The notes: generated by a model from the sequence alone, not told the origin. Counted from the stretch's first letter, positions 1 through 11,103 are shown. The stretch is DNA of 64,000 nt from Xiphydria camelus (GCA_963678675.1 OY783192.1:32643250-32707249), one strand, 5' to 3'. A program made the numbers and translations.

Positions 1-378
1 GCGGGCGAATGAGGTGTGAATGAAGGGACTTGAGTGCAATGAAGTATTATTCCATTTTGTAATAAATATGTAGGGATAAGGAGTTTTATGAAGTGCTACG
101 CACAAGCATAATTCCGTAAGAATAGTATTTCTGATTGGTCAATCCTTACTGTTACTGCTTACGTTTTTTCACGTGTGATGGCCTTTAGCATCTCTTCCTT
201 CCTCTGTTCATCCTCGCGACGAATACACGTGTCGTTGCGCAGTGCTGCGCGCTTAGCACCTTAGCCTTAGCATAGTACAATGTAACATCGTTTATCTTTC
301 AATAAACTCTACTTGCAGTCTGTTCCATATTGTCCAGTTTTAGCATTGGAGGATTCGTGAGGCGAATTCCAAAGGGTC
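1..378. other. Left flank of the retrotransposon, no gene seen
   Basis: Non-coding sequence up to the left copy of the target duplication (ggtc, 375-378). The only longer reading frame runs across the LTR junction and is spurious. Because RRS1 starts just right of the element, this stretch was probably continuous with the RRS1 promoter region before the insertion. That is inference from the position alone. Confidence 0.5.
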
Positions 379-1199
379 TGTTGCGTGCCGGGCTGGTCTT
401 CTTTGTCCAATTCCAGGGGGCAGGTCCGTGCCCGTGGAGTGCTAACCCACTCTGCTTGAAAGGAGGCGGATCAGGAACTGGAGAGTTTTATTTAGGTAGA
501 AAGAAAACTATTCTTTCTTGAAATGAGGTGATCACCAATCGAATATATTTTGGCACATTTTCGAATATAAAGTCGCGTTATAAATCTTTATCTGAGTGCC
601 CCGCGAGCGGCAAAGTGCACCCTTTTAAATCCTAAGTCCCCGCCTTTCGGCAACGGTGGGGAACCAATCTAATACTCGGCTCTAGGCGAAGTCAAGGACT
701 CCACTCCCACTTTCTCCCTCTACGCACGATGATGTAATCCACGCACCACGCGTCCACGTGCGAAGAAAGAACGCGTCGACCCCCATCCTACGTGACTCGA
801 AGAAAGGGGACCTATTCTCGCTAGCTAAACTATGGCCTATCGGTTCGTGAAAGGAAATACCATATTTATAAACGGAGATCGCAGTCTTCGGTTCACGAAA
901 GGAAATACTATATTTATAAACGGAGATCGCAGTGGCTTGCGGCTTAGATCCCCTGTCTATCATTCAATGAAGGTGTTTATAATCTCGCAAATAGAAACCA
1001 CTGTGACCCGCGACTTATTTAGCTTATCACGCAGTCCCCGACGTTCTCGTTCTTTCTCTCTACTACGTTTCATCTATACCTTACTTCCTAATGAACAATG
1101 ATGATTAAACGTTAATACAAAGCGTTTAAATGCGCCGCCACAGATCTAGTAATTTCCGGAAATAGGGATTTTAAGTTAAGTCTGACTACAGACGCGACA
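379..1199 (-). repeat. LTR (3' LTR in element orientation)
   Basis: Repeats the segment at 5508-6328 at a constant offset of 5129 bases, with no difference that I could see by eye. It ends TG/CA. It contains an internal tandem duplication of about 48 bp (about 839-934; two copies of a unit containing ggaaatac and tatttataaacggagatcgc). Reading frames of 93 and 89 codons inside it recur identically in the other LTR and are by-products of this repeat, not genes. Confidence 0.93.
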
Positions 1200-1314
1200 C
1201 CTTCCACCTTATGTGAAAAAATGTTTGAAAAACATTTTTTTCTTAAAATTATTCTTATAAGTAATTTTAAGACTTTAATATGATGACGAATCTTAATGTA
1301 ATGTCAAATCTTAA

Positions 1315-1505
1315 AATAATTTCAAATGTTAATATAATTTCAAAACCTTAAGATAATTTTAAAACCTTAAGATATTTTCAAAACCTTAATATAATTTCAA
1401 AACCGTAATATACTTTCAAACCCTTAATGTACTTTCAAAACCTTAATGTAATTTGAAAATCTTAATATAATTTTTCAAGTGTGTTTAATATAATTTCAAA
1501 AATAT
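1315..1505. repeat. AT-rich minisatellite, about 20-bp unit
   Basis: About nine degenerate copies of a unit like ttaatataatttcaaaacc, just inside the 3' LTR of the retroelement. Units vary by substitutions and small indels, so the array is older than the 35-bp array beside it. Confidence 0.8.
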
Positions 1506-1890
1506 AAAGGTTATTATTTTAAGTTAGTCCGAGTATTTTCACCGATGTTATCTAGTCTGATGAGAGCTAGTCTTAACTTATTTGCATGAACAATTTTTTC
1601 TTGGTGCTATTTAGTGTAATCTCGACAATCTCATGCGATCCAATCCAATTATAATCAAACTGTGACGTTTACGTTGATGAAATGCAGTGGAAGTGAATCT
1701 TTGAAGTTTAAAAATTTTTGCAAAACTTTAAGAATTGACTAGCGAAGAAGATGCTTCCCTGTGTGTGATCGGTATAATAGCACGAGGCAAACCAAAACAG
1801 ATGATAAATTGCTCGGCTAATACGTGAGTAACTGCAACTCAGTTCATGTAAAAAGAGAAATAGAGTGTCAAAATATTTTGAGATTATCCT

Positions 1891-2106
1891 AGATAATTAG
1901 AAGATAATGATTTTCCTTTTCGAGTGGCAGAGTTAGAAGATAACGATTTCCTTTTCGAGTAGCAGAGTTAGAAGATAACGATTTCCTTTTTCGAGTAGCA
2001 GAGTTAGAAGATAACGATTTCCTTTTCGAGTAGCAGAGTTAGAAGATAACGATTTCCTTTTCGAGTAGCAGAGTTAGAAGATAACGATTTCCTTTTCGAG
2101 TAGCAG
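1891..2106. repeat. Minisatellite, about 35-bp unit, six copies
   Basis: Near-identical head-to-tail units of the form gttagaagataacgatttcc followed by ttttcgagtagcaga. There are no unique spacers, so this is a simple minisatellite and not a CRISPR-like array. It lies in the 3' part of the retroelement interior. Confidence 0.9.
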
Positions 2107-2570
2107 TGATACGCATAGGTTACCTGGTATCATGGGAGAGGATTGTTATGAAATATTCAGAATTGTTGGAGTTTTTCCTCGGAAGATTTCCTACGTCAAC
2201 CCATTTGAATGAGTATAACTCAGTCGTTTGCAGTGATATCAAAACTTTCACCTTGGTTGTCCATTAGTAATCTTAAAAATTACAAGGACTTTGAAAGATA
2301 ATTTAGAAAGGTGTCGAGAGGTTTTACGAAGAGTCAAGTAAAATATTAGGTATTCTCTGTCCTCAAGTAGCACTAGGCCAATTTCAGAGGAAATATTCAA
2401 ATCTAAACGGGATAAAGTTGATGAGATTATCCCTACGCAGATACAAGTGATCCTTGGAGTGGAAAATAGTGGGAAACGGTTTTGGATTATCTGTCGATTT
2501 GTCTGGATTTACATTATAGGTACTGAATTCAATTTTTCTACGTTTTATCGAGGTCATCTTTAAATTGTCT

Positions 2571-2757
2571 CCCTCGTCGGTAGCAACCGAGGCACCCAAC
2601 AGGGTTAGGCTCTTCGCGTAGGAAGAGTTGATAACCGGAGGGTGCTCCGTACATGTGCCACATTCTAAGGTATTTCCCTCGTCGGCGGCGGCACCCAACA
2701 GGGTTAGGCTCTTCGCGTAAGAAGAGTTGGTAACCGGAGGGTGTCTTCTCTGGTGTG
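2571..2757. repeat. Direct repeat pair, about 75 bp, inside the retroelement
   Basis: Two copies of a segment containing cacccaacagggttaggctc and ending ggagggtg, separated by about 20 bp, with a third partial copy of the leading part downstream. They produce the repeated peptide seen in the minus-strand frame across this stretch, which is why that frame is not called as a gene. Confidence 0.8.
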
Positions 2758-2907
2758 CCGCGTTGTCCCTCGTTGGCGGCAGCTGGAGCGAACCCATCTG
2801 GGGGGCCTTTCTCGAGTCACTCGTATCTTTGCGTGCACGCAACTCAGCGAATAAACCAATCAGGATCAAGTATTCCGTTGTGGTGGGAGTCCTGATTGGT
2901 CTACTCG

Positions 2908-3378
2908 CTAAGATGCGTATACGTTTCTTTTGCGAGCGGTTCGAGAAAGGGGCCCCTGGGCCGGAGATCGCTTACAGGATCTGTCAGACCGGGTTACCAG
3001 GAAAGTAAGCTCAGCGCCACTCTTCACTCCCCCGGAAGAGACCTCCAACAGGTCGGCAACCGAGTGGAGCCCTAACTTAATTGGTAAGCCGTCTTCGTCA
3101 GTGATAAAATATTCGATTTCACAATCCGAATTAGTCATGTCAGAAACGTCAGATTCTACTTTACTTGTTTGAAAGCAATTGACCTCTTTTTCGTCGAATA
3201 CCAAGCTCCCGCGCGCCAGGAACAAGGCATCTGTTAATTCTTTATTTTGATAGAAAATTCTGTCTGCATCCGACGCCAGATCCTCGGTGAAACAAGGAAG
3301 TGGTAATTCGTCTGTACAGTCGAACACCTCTTCAAAGTTCCTGGGATAAGCGGCATCTTCATTTACATTTTTCGTCAA
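2908..3378 (-). other. Unrecognised ORF inside the retroelement (156 codons)
   Basis: An acidic N-terminal frame (from about MTKNVNEDAAYPRNF) followed by a basic tail, located after the RT remnant in element orientation. Pol C-terminus, env or a captured sequence would be expected here, but I recognise no domain, signal peptide or membrane segment. It may be a degraded piece of pol or a chance frame. It has no known function that I can name. Confidence 0.25.
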
Positions 3379-3606
3379 GAAGGTGAAAGGTTCGGGTAAA
3401 TAGGAAGCCTCAAGGTTGATCAGATTACAGGATAGAGCGTCAGCAGTAAAATTGATTTTCCAGGTTCGTATATGATATTATAATCATACTCGTTGAGATG
3501 AATTCATTAACAAATTAATGTCGAGATGAGGTCTTTTACATTATGCAATCAGACCAAGGGGCGATGATCGGTGATAATCGGAAAATTGATAACCATACAA
3601 ATATGG

Positions 3607-4269
3607 TCAAAAATATTCAATAGCGAAAAGAATCGCCAAAAATTCCTTTTCGATTGTAATGTAATTTATTTCAGGATCCTTCAGTGTATCGATAGTATCC
3701 TGACTCAGGACTCCACCGAGTGCATACTTTGAAGAATTGGTCGTCCCAGCGATAGGTTCGGAGAATTTAGGAAATTGAAGAAGTGGTTCGGAGCACAAAA
3801 TTTTACGAAGAGTTTCAAAAGCATCCTGAGTGAATGAGGTCCAGATAAAGGGGTCATCCTTTTTTAATAAACGAGTAAGTGGCTTGGCTATTTTTGCCAT
3901 ATCTTTGATGAAGCGTCTATAATACCCTACGAGACTAAGGAACTGCTTAATACTTTTCTTCGTTCTGGGAACCGGAAAACTTCGAATAGCCTTAATTTCG
4001 TTATAGTCGGGTTTCACACCCTCATTGGTGATCTCATGACCAAAATAAATCAATTCACGGCGTATAAAATGACATTTTTCAGCTTGGAGTGGTAAATCGG
4101 CGTTTGCAACCGTACAAGGAGAGTTTTCAATTTTTGAGAATGTTCTCCGGAAGAGAGAGAAAAAGGGATAGACGACGATGTCGTACATATAGACGAACAG
4201 CTCAACACCCTGAAGACCCGATAATACCACATCCATCATCCGTCGAAACGAAGCCGGGGCGTTCTTCAA
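3607..4269 (-). pseudogene. Reverse transcriptase / RNase H fragment
   Basis: A 220-codon frame with clear Ty3/Gypsy RT similarity (KNAPASFRRMMD near the start, then the thumb segment SIKQFLSLVGYYRRFIKDMA and the start of RNase H, KYALGGVLSQ). The fragment is broken in several ways. The fingers and part of the palm are missing. The catalytic YxDD-type box reads YMYD, so the first aspartate is replaced. A stretch after it is out of frame for about 20 codons; the matching residues are in another frame at 4050-4232. The RNase H acidic residue before SSKYALGG is also changed. The frame stops within RNase H and no integrase follows. Confidence 0.9.
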
Positions 4270-4548
4270 TTCGAAGGGTATTTTATTAAGGGTAAAAAAA
4301 AAAATGCAAATAGTAGAAATGAAGCTATATGTTTAGATTTCAAAATTATCCTTTGTGAAATTTATATTTTCCAGATTATCCCGACGCTATATCTGGTGGA
4401 TCCGACTCGTGTAATCCTAATCGTGTTCCGCGAGATTTGTCCCGACGGAGTGTCCCTCGCGTTTAAATAATTTTTATCTTGGTCGCGCTCACGCCTAAAA
4501 TCGTAATTACGCCCCCCCCCATCCGCGTCGGAAATCGAATTTACGCTT

Positions 4549-4971
4549 TCAATCACGATTTTGTTTGTATGGGTATGGATTATCCCGTCGCGGACGTCGA
4601 TTTGCATTAGAATTAGGAAAATTATTTGTATTATAAACCGTACTTTGAATCGAGTTTGGTTTTGACATTGCCTGAAGATAACGCGAACGTTCTATAGTCT
4701 CTAGTTCAACCCTCACAGCAAGATCAATGGCATTTTTTAGGGACGTCGGTTTCTCCTTTGATAGTAAAGTATTCATTATAGTATTACTTAGACCGCGCGC
4801 GAAGCAAGTGAAAGCCGCGTCTTTTAGTAGCGTTTCAGGTTCGCTCGATGGATGTGATAGTATTGGAGGGCTATTTTGAGCCACCGGAGAGATTTGCAAC
4901 GAAGCGAATTGAGGAGTTTCTGTTTCCGCGATTTGGAAAGGACCGCCCGCAAGATATGTCGGATGTAACAT
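4549..4971 (-). pseudogene. gag-like fragment of the retroelement
   Basis: A 140-codon frame resembling the C-terminal part of a retroelement capsid: residues around AFTCFARGLS followed by LKNAIDLAVRVE match the usual end of the capsid domain, and a basic, Asn/Pro-rich tail follows. No zinc knuckle is visible. The N-terminal half of a normal gag is missing. In element orientation it comes before the RT remnant, as expected. It is a relic in a defective element, not a host gene. Confidence 0.7.
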
Positions 4972-5010
4972 CTTAATAAAAAATATTTTTCTAAAGACTT
5001 ATCGGTATGA

Positions 5011-5237
5011 CGCCCTCGCTGGGGATCTCCGGGTTGCCGTCCTCGCTGTGGATCTCCGGGTTGTCGCCTCGCTGTGGATCTCCGGGTTGTCGTCCTCGCT
5101 GTGGATCTCCGGGTTGTCGCCTCGCTGTGGATCTTAGGGTTGTCGCCTCGCTGTGAATGTCCGGGTCGCCTCGCTGTGGATGTCCGGGTTGCCTCGCTGT
5201 AGATGTCCGGGTCGTCTCGCCGTGGATCTCCGGTTCC
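5011..5237. repeat. CpG-rich minisatellite, about 25-bp unit
   Basis: About nine imperfect tandem copies of a unit of the form cctcgctgtggatctccggg followed by a short variable end. It lies in the untranslated leader of the retroelement between the primer-binding site and gag. The units drift in sequence towards the right, so the array is older than the LTR pair. Confidence 0.85.
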
Positions 5238-5485
5238 GTACTTTGATTCGCGGTGGATAGTTTTTTTCAGTGTCTCTTTACGCGGGTGGTCTTAAGTGGA
5301 ATTGTAACATGCGTGGTCACTAAAGCCACCTCCTCTGGCATTTGCCCTACGGTTCCCGGGGAAACCACGCACAAAGAACCCGGGACAGAGGAGTGCGTAT
5401 TAAAGTTTGCTTTTAATAAAGTCTTCCGCACTTTCGAGCCGGCACTGTCACTTTCCGAAATTGTCAAATTGTCCGTTTTTGAAGT

Positions 5486-5503
5486 ATCCCACCGCTGTCA
5501 CCA
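5486..5503 (-). promoter_or_regulatory. Putative primer-binding site
   Basis: On the minus strand, four bases after the 5' LTR, the sequence begins TGGTGACAGCGG. A TGG start here matches the CCA end of a tRNA primer, as in most LTR elements. I cannot name the tRNA from memory. The site fixes the element's orientation together with the gag and RT remnants. Confidence 0.6.
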
Positions 5504-5507
5504 AATT

Positions 5508-6328
5508 TGTTGCGTGCCGGGCTGGTCTTCTTTGTCCAATTCCAGGGGGCAGGTCCGTGCCCGTGGAGTGCTAACCCACTCTGCTTGAAAGGAGGCGGAT
5601 CAGGAACTGGAGAGTTTTATTTAGGTAGAAAGAAAACTATTCTTTCTTGAAATGAGGTGATCACCAATCGAATATATTTTGGCACATTTTCGAATATAAA
5701 GTCGCGTTATAAATCTTTATCTGAGTGCCCCGCGAGCGGCAAAGTGCACCCTTTTAAATCCTAAGTCCCCGCCTTTCGGCAACGGTGGGGAACCAATCTA
5801 ATACTCGGCTCTAGGCGAAGTCAAGGACTCCACTCCCACTTTCTCCCTCTACGCACGATGATGTAATCCACGCACCACGCGTCCACGTGCGAAGAAAGAA
5901 CGCGTCGACCCCCATCCTACGTGACTCGAAGAAAGGGGACCTATTCTCGCTAGCTAAACTATGGCCTATCGGTTCGTGAAAGGAAATACCATATTTATAA
6001 ACGGAGATCGCAGTCTTCGGTTCACGAAAGGAAATACTATATTTATAAACGGAGATCGCAGTGGCTTGCGGCTTAGATCCCCTGTCTATCATTCAATGAA
6101 GGTGTTTATAATCTCGCAAATAGAAACCACTGTGACCCGCGACTTATTTAGCTTATCACGCAGTCCCCGACGTTCTCGTTCTTTCTCTCTACTACGTTTC
6201 ATCTATACCTTACTTCCTAATGAACAATGATGATTAAACGTTAATACAAAGCGTTTAAATGCGCCGCCACAGATCTAGTAATTTCCGGAAATAGGGATTT
6301 TAAGTTAAGTCTGACTACAGACGCGACA
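5508..6328 (-). repeat. LTR (5' LTR in element orientation)
   Basis: Partner of the left LTR, with the same length and the same TG...CA ends. The right-hand target duplication ggtc follows at 6329-6332. In element orientation this LTR would drive transcription leftward, away from RRS1, whose start codon is at 6426. Confidence 0.93.
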
Positions 6329-6425
6329 GGTCAGCGTGTAGGGCGCCACGTAGCGGATTAGTACGCGACTGGCGTCAAAACCACAGATAACAGAAACATA
6401 AAAAGCCGTCAAAGCGTGGTCAAAG

Positions 6426-8491
6426 ATGTCTAAGGAGAATACGTGTAAGTTGCAGGGGGCTGGTAGTGACCACAGTGATGCGATCAAATCAATCACAGTC
6501 CACAAAGAACTGGATCTTGAATTCGACGAAGGGACTTTATTGGTCTCGGACCATAACGCGTTTGACACAGACAGCCTCAGGTAACCTCTAATTCTGCTCT
6601 TACAAGTTTTGCCAAAGCCGATTAAAGAAAACTGAACGCTGACGTTATAATTACATTCGCAGAAAAAAGCCAGAGACTTACTTGAAGAATCTGACGAGAG
6701 ACAATGCACAATTGTTAATTAATAAAATTTGGAGTTTGCCGACGGAACGCGTGGAAGAAGTAATAGTCGTGAATCTACCAAAGCCTATGTATAAATTGCC
6801 GCGTGCGCGGTGCATTCCAAAACTGAAACCATTGACGAAGTGGCAGCAATTCGCCAAGGAGAAGGGCATTCGCTCGAAGAAGAAGGGAAGATCGAAACTG
6901 AAGTGGGACGACGAGCTACAAGTAAGATTTTTACTCCGTTCTGCCATTCTCTCCCCCTCCCCAAATTATTTGAAAGTACATCCTGGGAAAAGGGCTACAC
7001 TGTTAAAAAGTTTTGTTTTGAATTCACAAGTTGTGTTGTAAGTTTTTAACAAATATAAAAGTGTGGTAAAATGACTAATAATTTGATGCGGAAATACAAA
7101 TTCCATAAGGAATATTATAGAAAAATCAAAACGAATATTGTAGAATCACAATAAGATATCGTAAAATCACAATATGTATCGTAAATTCTCAGTTGTCTTT
7201 GAATTTCACAATTACTTTTGTAAATTTAATTCACAAATGTGTTGAAAGCTTTTAACAACTTCTAACAGTGTAGTTGAATAGAAACCTAATGAAAAAACTT
7301 ATTTGAGATGAATAGCAATTTATTCACAAAATAAAAGTCTATTTGAATGAAATAAATGTTTTACTAGATGCACACTCGATTAAAGAGATATGCAAAACAT
7401 TTATTTAATTCAAATAGACTTTTGTTTGATGTGAATAAATTCCTATTCATCTTACATAAATTCTTCTATTATAAGTTCGTATTCAACTAGACCTTTTCCC
7501 TGAGTGTATGTCCAGTAACTAAAGGGGCACAGTACATGTCTTCTTAAATATTCCGCTGTTCTATTAAATCCTCGGTCCCCTTTGTTTAAATGATGCATTC
7601 CTCAGAAATTTGAGACTATTCTATCAATTGCCCTACCAATATTTTGCATACTCCCTTCGAATACGGCATTCAACAATCACATCAACATTTGTTGCATTTC
7701 AATTGCAGAAGTGGATTCCGACCTACGGCTATCAACGCGCAAAGGTGGAAGGAGAGAAGCAGTGGTTGGTGGAGGCTCGCGACGGAGATGCCGACACTCA
7801 CGATCCGTTTGCCGCGTCCACGGCTAAGAAAACCGAACGCAGGGCGAAGAATGAGTTGCAGAGGTTGCGCAATGTGGCTAGAGCCAGAAACGTCAAGCTT
7901 CCACGAGTCGGAATTCCTACCGCGGAGCATTTCCAGGATCCGAAACAACTTGGTAAAGCCGTCACAGTCGCGCGGGCTTCCACGGCGTCCGTTGGAAAGT
8001 TCCAAAGCAGGTGAGTTTTCAACTATAGGGGAAGGTGCATCGAATTTCGACTACGTTTATGGACGAACGCGAAGCTACATAGTAATTTAATCAAATAGAT
8101 TACCAAAGGAAAAGGATGCGAAGGGTATATCGATGCCCGGCCTGAAGAAGAAGGCAAAGTTGCTTCCGATGAAGGGAGCGGATGAAAAGGCGCACAATGT
8201 AAATTTGGTGGATAGTATTCTTTCCAAGAAGAGCAAGATCCTCCACGTCGATCCTACACCGACTTCCGCGAGGTAAGTCAACAGTTTTTCCGTAAAATAT
8301 AACGTACAGAATCTATAAGTATCCACGAAGAGCAACATCATTCATGAATCAAAATCTTTAGCGTTGGACGATCCAGGACAAGGGGAACAGGCAAGAAAAC
8401 CGCGAAAAACATGAAAGGAGCAAAGAAGCCTAAAGCGGGCAAAGGAAAAAGGGACACGAAGGGGAGAGCAGGCGGTAGAAAACGTAGATAG
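6426..8491 (+). CDS. RRS1: RRS1, ribosome biogenesis regulatory protein (339 aa, 5 exons)
   Basis: Exons 6426-6580, 6663-6921, 7709-8010, 8099-8272 and 8362-8491. All introns are GT-AG and the frame closes exactly. The protein matches RRS1: YLKNLTRDNAQLLINKIWSL near residue 56, PLTKWQQFAKEKGIRSKKKG in the conserved core, then WIPTYGYQRA and KNELQRLRNVARARN. The tail is very basic. RRS1 is a nucleolar protein that, with RPF2, brings the 5S RNP into the pre-60S ribosome (family knowledge). The start codon is the first ATG downstream of the LTR insertion and gives a normal-looking N-terminus. A polyadenylation signal (aataaa) lies at about 8526. Intron 2 holds a foldback element. The LTR element ends 97 bp before the ATG, so the promoter or 5' UTR has probably been altered. 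Confidence 0.95.
7273..7487. mobile_element. Foldback MITE in RRS1 intron 2
   Basis: Ends GTTGAAT and ATTCAAC are inverted and flanked by TA on both sides (7271-7272, 7488-7489). The two halves are imperfect inverted copies (gtctatttgaatgaaataaa on the left, its inverse near 7400-7425). No coding capacity. The TA duplication points to a Tc1/mariner-type transposase (inference). Confidence 0.8.
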
Positions 8492-10671
8492 GGAAAAAGA
8501 AGGCGCGGCGATTTTCTCGTTGTATAATAAAGAATTGTTTAAAACGCTTACGCGTAGTAATTCTTATTTTTGGGGGGAGAGAAGAGTCCCTCTCGCGAAG
8601 GCAAATAACGAATTACATTGTTCAACGGGACCCTTCGAGTTTCGAAAATCGAATCAGAAGCTCGTTCTGTTCGTTCGGTGAACGGTACACCGCGAAAAAC
8701 ATCCCTCCGTATCGATAAGGCAGATGCCTGATTCGTCCTGTAATGGCAAGCAAGCAAGCCGCGGAGGGTGCGTGGAACATAAAAGGTCAAAGTTGGCTCC
8801 ACGAAATATCGACTAGGGCCGGGCATGCGACTTGGCCTGGCCTGACGGTCGGAAGTAGAATAGGTAGGTGTGGGAGGGTAAGTAGCGGGAGCTGGCCTAG
8901 AATCAACCCCGTTACGGTGCCGTATGATATTCGCTATATGCAAGCGCAAGGAGATTCGATGTGCGCGAGTATCGGCGCGACAATAAACGCGGCAGCGGGA
9001 TGGGATGGAGTAGCATGCATCCCTCCGTCTAACCGTGTCCCTGCATTGTCAGTGACCGTTCGACGTGCATCGGGTGCCTGTGACGATTAAATGGTCAGCC
9101 ACGACGGCGGCTGCGACGACTGTTGTGCGAATGCGGTGACGCGGTCTTGTGACGCTTGCGTGCATCGCCGCCTTCGGATCATTTGCGTGCAGATTATCCG
9201 CGACAAAAAATTCTCCGATGTCATCGTCGTGAGCGGCAGACAGACGGCGGGTGAATGTGAGCGTAAACGGTGTAGTCGGTTCGAGAGAGCGTGGTACGCG
9301 CGCAGTTTTGTGTGTTCGATGGCTTGACGCGCGCCTGCTTTGTTGTGTTGCTGTTGTTGTTCCTGCTGTGTCGTCGTGCATTGCTGCTGTTGCCGCTGCT
9401 GCTGCCACTGCCGTCGCAGCTGTGTCACCGCCCTGCGTCGTCATCGTCGTGCTCCTGCTGTGCTGCTGGCGAAACGAATCTCTCTTTGAGCCCTTTACCG
9501 CGCCTATCGGAGAGGTCGGGGATTCCCATCCCCTTTCTTCGGCGCGTCACGCGAATGCCCCGCGATCCGAAAAGATCCGATACCGCGAGAGAAAGAGCGA
9601 AAGATTTTGAGCCATGGCCACCAGCCAGCCTTTATCGCGAGTCACGAGAATTACCATTAGAAGAAGTAGAGAAGCGTTGTACGTTCGAAAGTGGAGGAGA
9701 AAGAAAAAACGACCGCAGAGTTATAACACGCTCTATACAGCCGTGATCCTCACCCCATGTTCGCTTCGCAATCCCAGATGCACGCACGTAACACCCACAC
9801 AGGTTGCTCGCTCGATACGAACCACCGTTCTGCCTCTACTCTGCTTGCCTATCAATCTGTAATGACAATGCCGAACTCTATCCGATTTTGCATCTTCGTC
9901 GAGAATGTGAGACCGATCTCTATCTCGTATCTTGCAAGATGAACCCCTTTGCATACGCGAATCCGTTTCTAGTACCTGTCACGCATACACCCCTCTCTTT
10001 AGCCTCTATACACGTTCGAGCACAACTGGCTCACCTCCTCACCTACGGAACACGGTTATTGGTTGGCCTCGTTAGAAAAAGACCGACCCCGATCACGTTT
10101 CGTTCGATAATCGTGACGACCGGAAGAATGCTCCGCAACCCCCGCAGTTCGGTTCGAAGGGCGTTTCGTCCAAATTCGGCTTGCTTATGCTGATACGTGT
10201 GTTAATTTAAAAGAAAAAATGAGGGTGGATCGAGATAACTCGCGAGATTGTCGGTGAAACAGTTCTCTGCGTAAATTTCCACGTGTGTCGTGCGTGCCGT
10301 TGACTCTCCGTTGGTAAGCGACCAATTCAAATTGATCCAAATTGAAACGGGGACGCACGATTCGAACGAGTCGTGATCAGTTTCGATCCAGTCCCTCCCA
10401 AGCCAGCCACGGAGGAGTCGACATGCGAGTTTACATGTCGGGCCTGCTCTTCGTACACCCAAAGCTGCACGACTGTAAATATCTGTCAATGCGAGTAGGC
10501 TGTTAGAACTTAGAACGTACGACGGCCACGCGTGTCGATGCGCGGGAACACCGTCACGTTTCTTGCCTTTACAGAATGCAGAACCATGCACGATCGTTAC
10601 ACGTAACGGAGACCCGCCTGACCCGAAGGCGTTAAACGGGAAGACCGAAGGAGAGCGAGCGGTGGAGAGCG
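8492..10671. other. Intergenic, CpG-rich with triplet repeats; no supported gene
   Basis: Holds the end of the RRS1 transcript and then about 2 kb of CpG-rich DNA with overlapping reading frames on both strands, none of which resembles a protein. A run of gctgttgttgtt / ctgctgc triplets at about 9335-9475 gives low-complexity Ala/Gln/Leu frames. The stretch may be promoter and 5' UTR for the membrane-protein gene that follows. Confidence 0.5.
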
Positions 10672-11103
10672 ATGTACGCGGCAGCGGGTGGAGCTAGCAT
10701 AGCCAACAGGAGAAAGCAGAAGCGACTGCTGCTGAATAAGCGCGGCGAAGGGGTAGCAGCAGCCGCCGCGGCCGCCAGGACTAGGAATGCTCTGGCTTCA
10801 CACTCGAGCAGCAAGTTTGCTCGTCCGCACATTGTCCCTCCGACAGCTCCAATCCCTCCTCGAATATCGTCCACCCTTACCACCACCACCACCGCCACCG
10901 CCGTTATCCATCGCGAACGTCGCCGAGTCGAGAGACACAATCAGCTTCTCGTTCCGGTATCACCCTCGCCCTTTCCCATTTCGCCGCCGCCACTTTCCCT
11001 CGAATCTTCAAACTCTCTGACATACTCGAAATCGAACAACTTTCCCTTCCCGCCGCCGTCCATCCTTGACCTCAGAGTATCGCCTTCTACTTCGGAATTA
11101 CAG
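10672..11103 (+). CDS. Possible alternative first exon of the two-pass membrane protein gene
   Basis: A 144-codon open exon starting MYAAAGGASIANRRKQKRLL and ending at a GT donor after gaattacag. It is in phase 0, the same phase as the exon starting at 11534, so either could splice to the acceptor at 12111. The sequence is low-complexity (Ala, Ser, Pro, Thr rich) with a polyproline/threonine section and no hydrophobic segment. If used, the protein would be about 316 residues with a long cytoplasmic N-terminus. It may instead be a separate or untranslated exon; transcript data are needed to tell. Confidence 0.35.

Larger units (their letters stand above)
379..6328 (-). mobile_element. LTR retrotransposon, Ty3/Gypsy-like, internally deleted
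   Basis: A 5950-bp insertion bounded by two 821-bp direct repeats, each starting TG and ending CA, and flanked by the 4-bp duplication ggtc (375-378 and 6329-6332). A primer-binding-like site beginning TGG lies just inside the right LTR, so the element reads on the minus strand, with gag-like and then RT/RNase H-like remnants in that order. The 3' polypurine tract next to the left LTR (1200-1210) is weak. Protease, the first part of RT, the end of RNase H and integrase are not recognisable, and the 4.3-kb interior is largely minisatellites. The copy therefore cannot encode its own mobility. Assignment to Ty3/Gypsy rests on the RT remnant; the overall structure is clear. Confidence 0.93.

Noticed and set aside
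832..1101. 89-codon frame found identically at 5961-6230
   Set aside because: The identity simply reflects the two LTRs; the frame contains the internal LTR tandem duplication and is not a conserved protein.
1891..2106. Regular direct repeats suggesting a CRISPR-like array
   Set aside because: Units follow each other head to tail without unique spacers, inside an insect retrotransposon.
2384..2869. 161-codon minus-strand frame
   Set aside because: It reads through the duplicated 75-bp block, giving the same peptide twice, and has no protein similarity.
5253..5588. 111-codon plus-strand frame
   Set aside because: It runs antisense to the retroelement and crosses the LTR boundary; no recognisable domain.
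9049..9444. Ala/Gln/Thr-rich frames on both strands
   Set aside because: Produced by a CTG/GTT-type triplet repeat; all frames are open because of low complexity.
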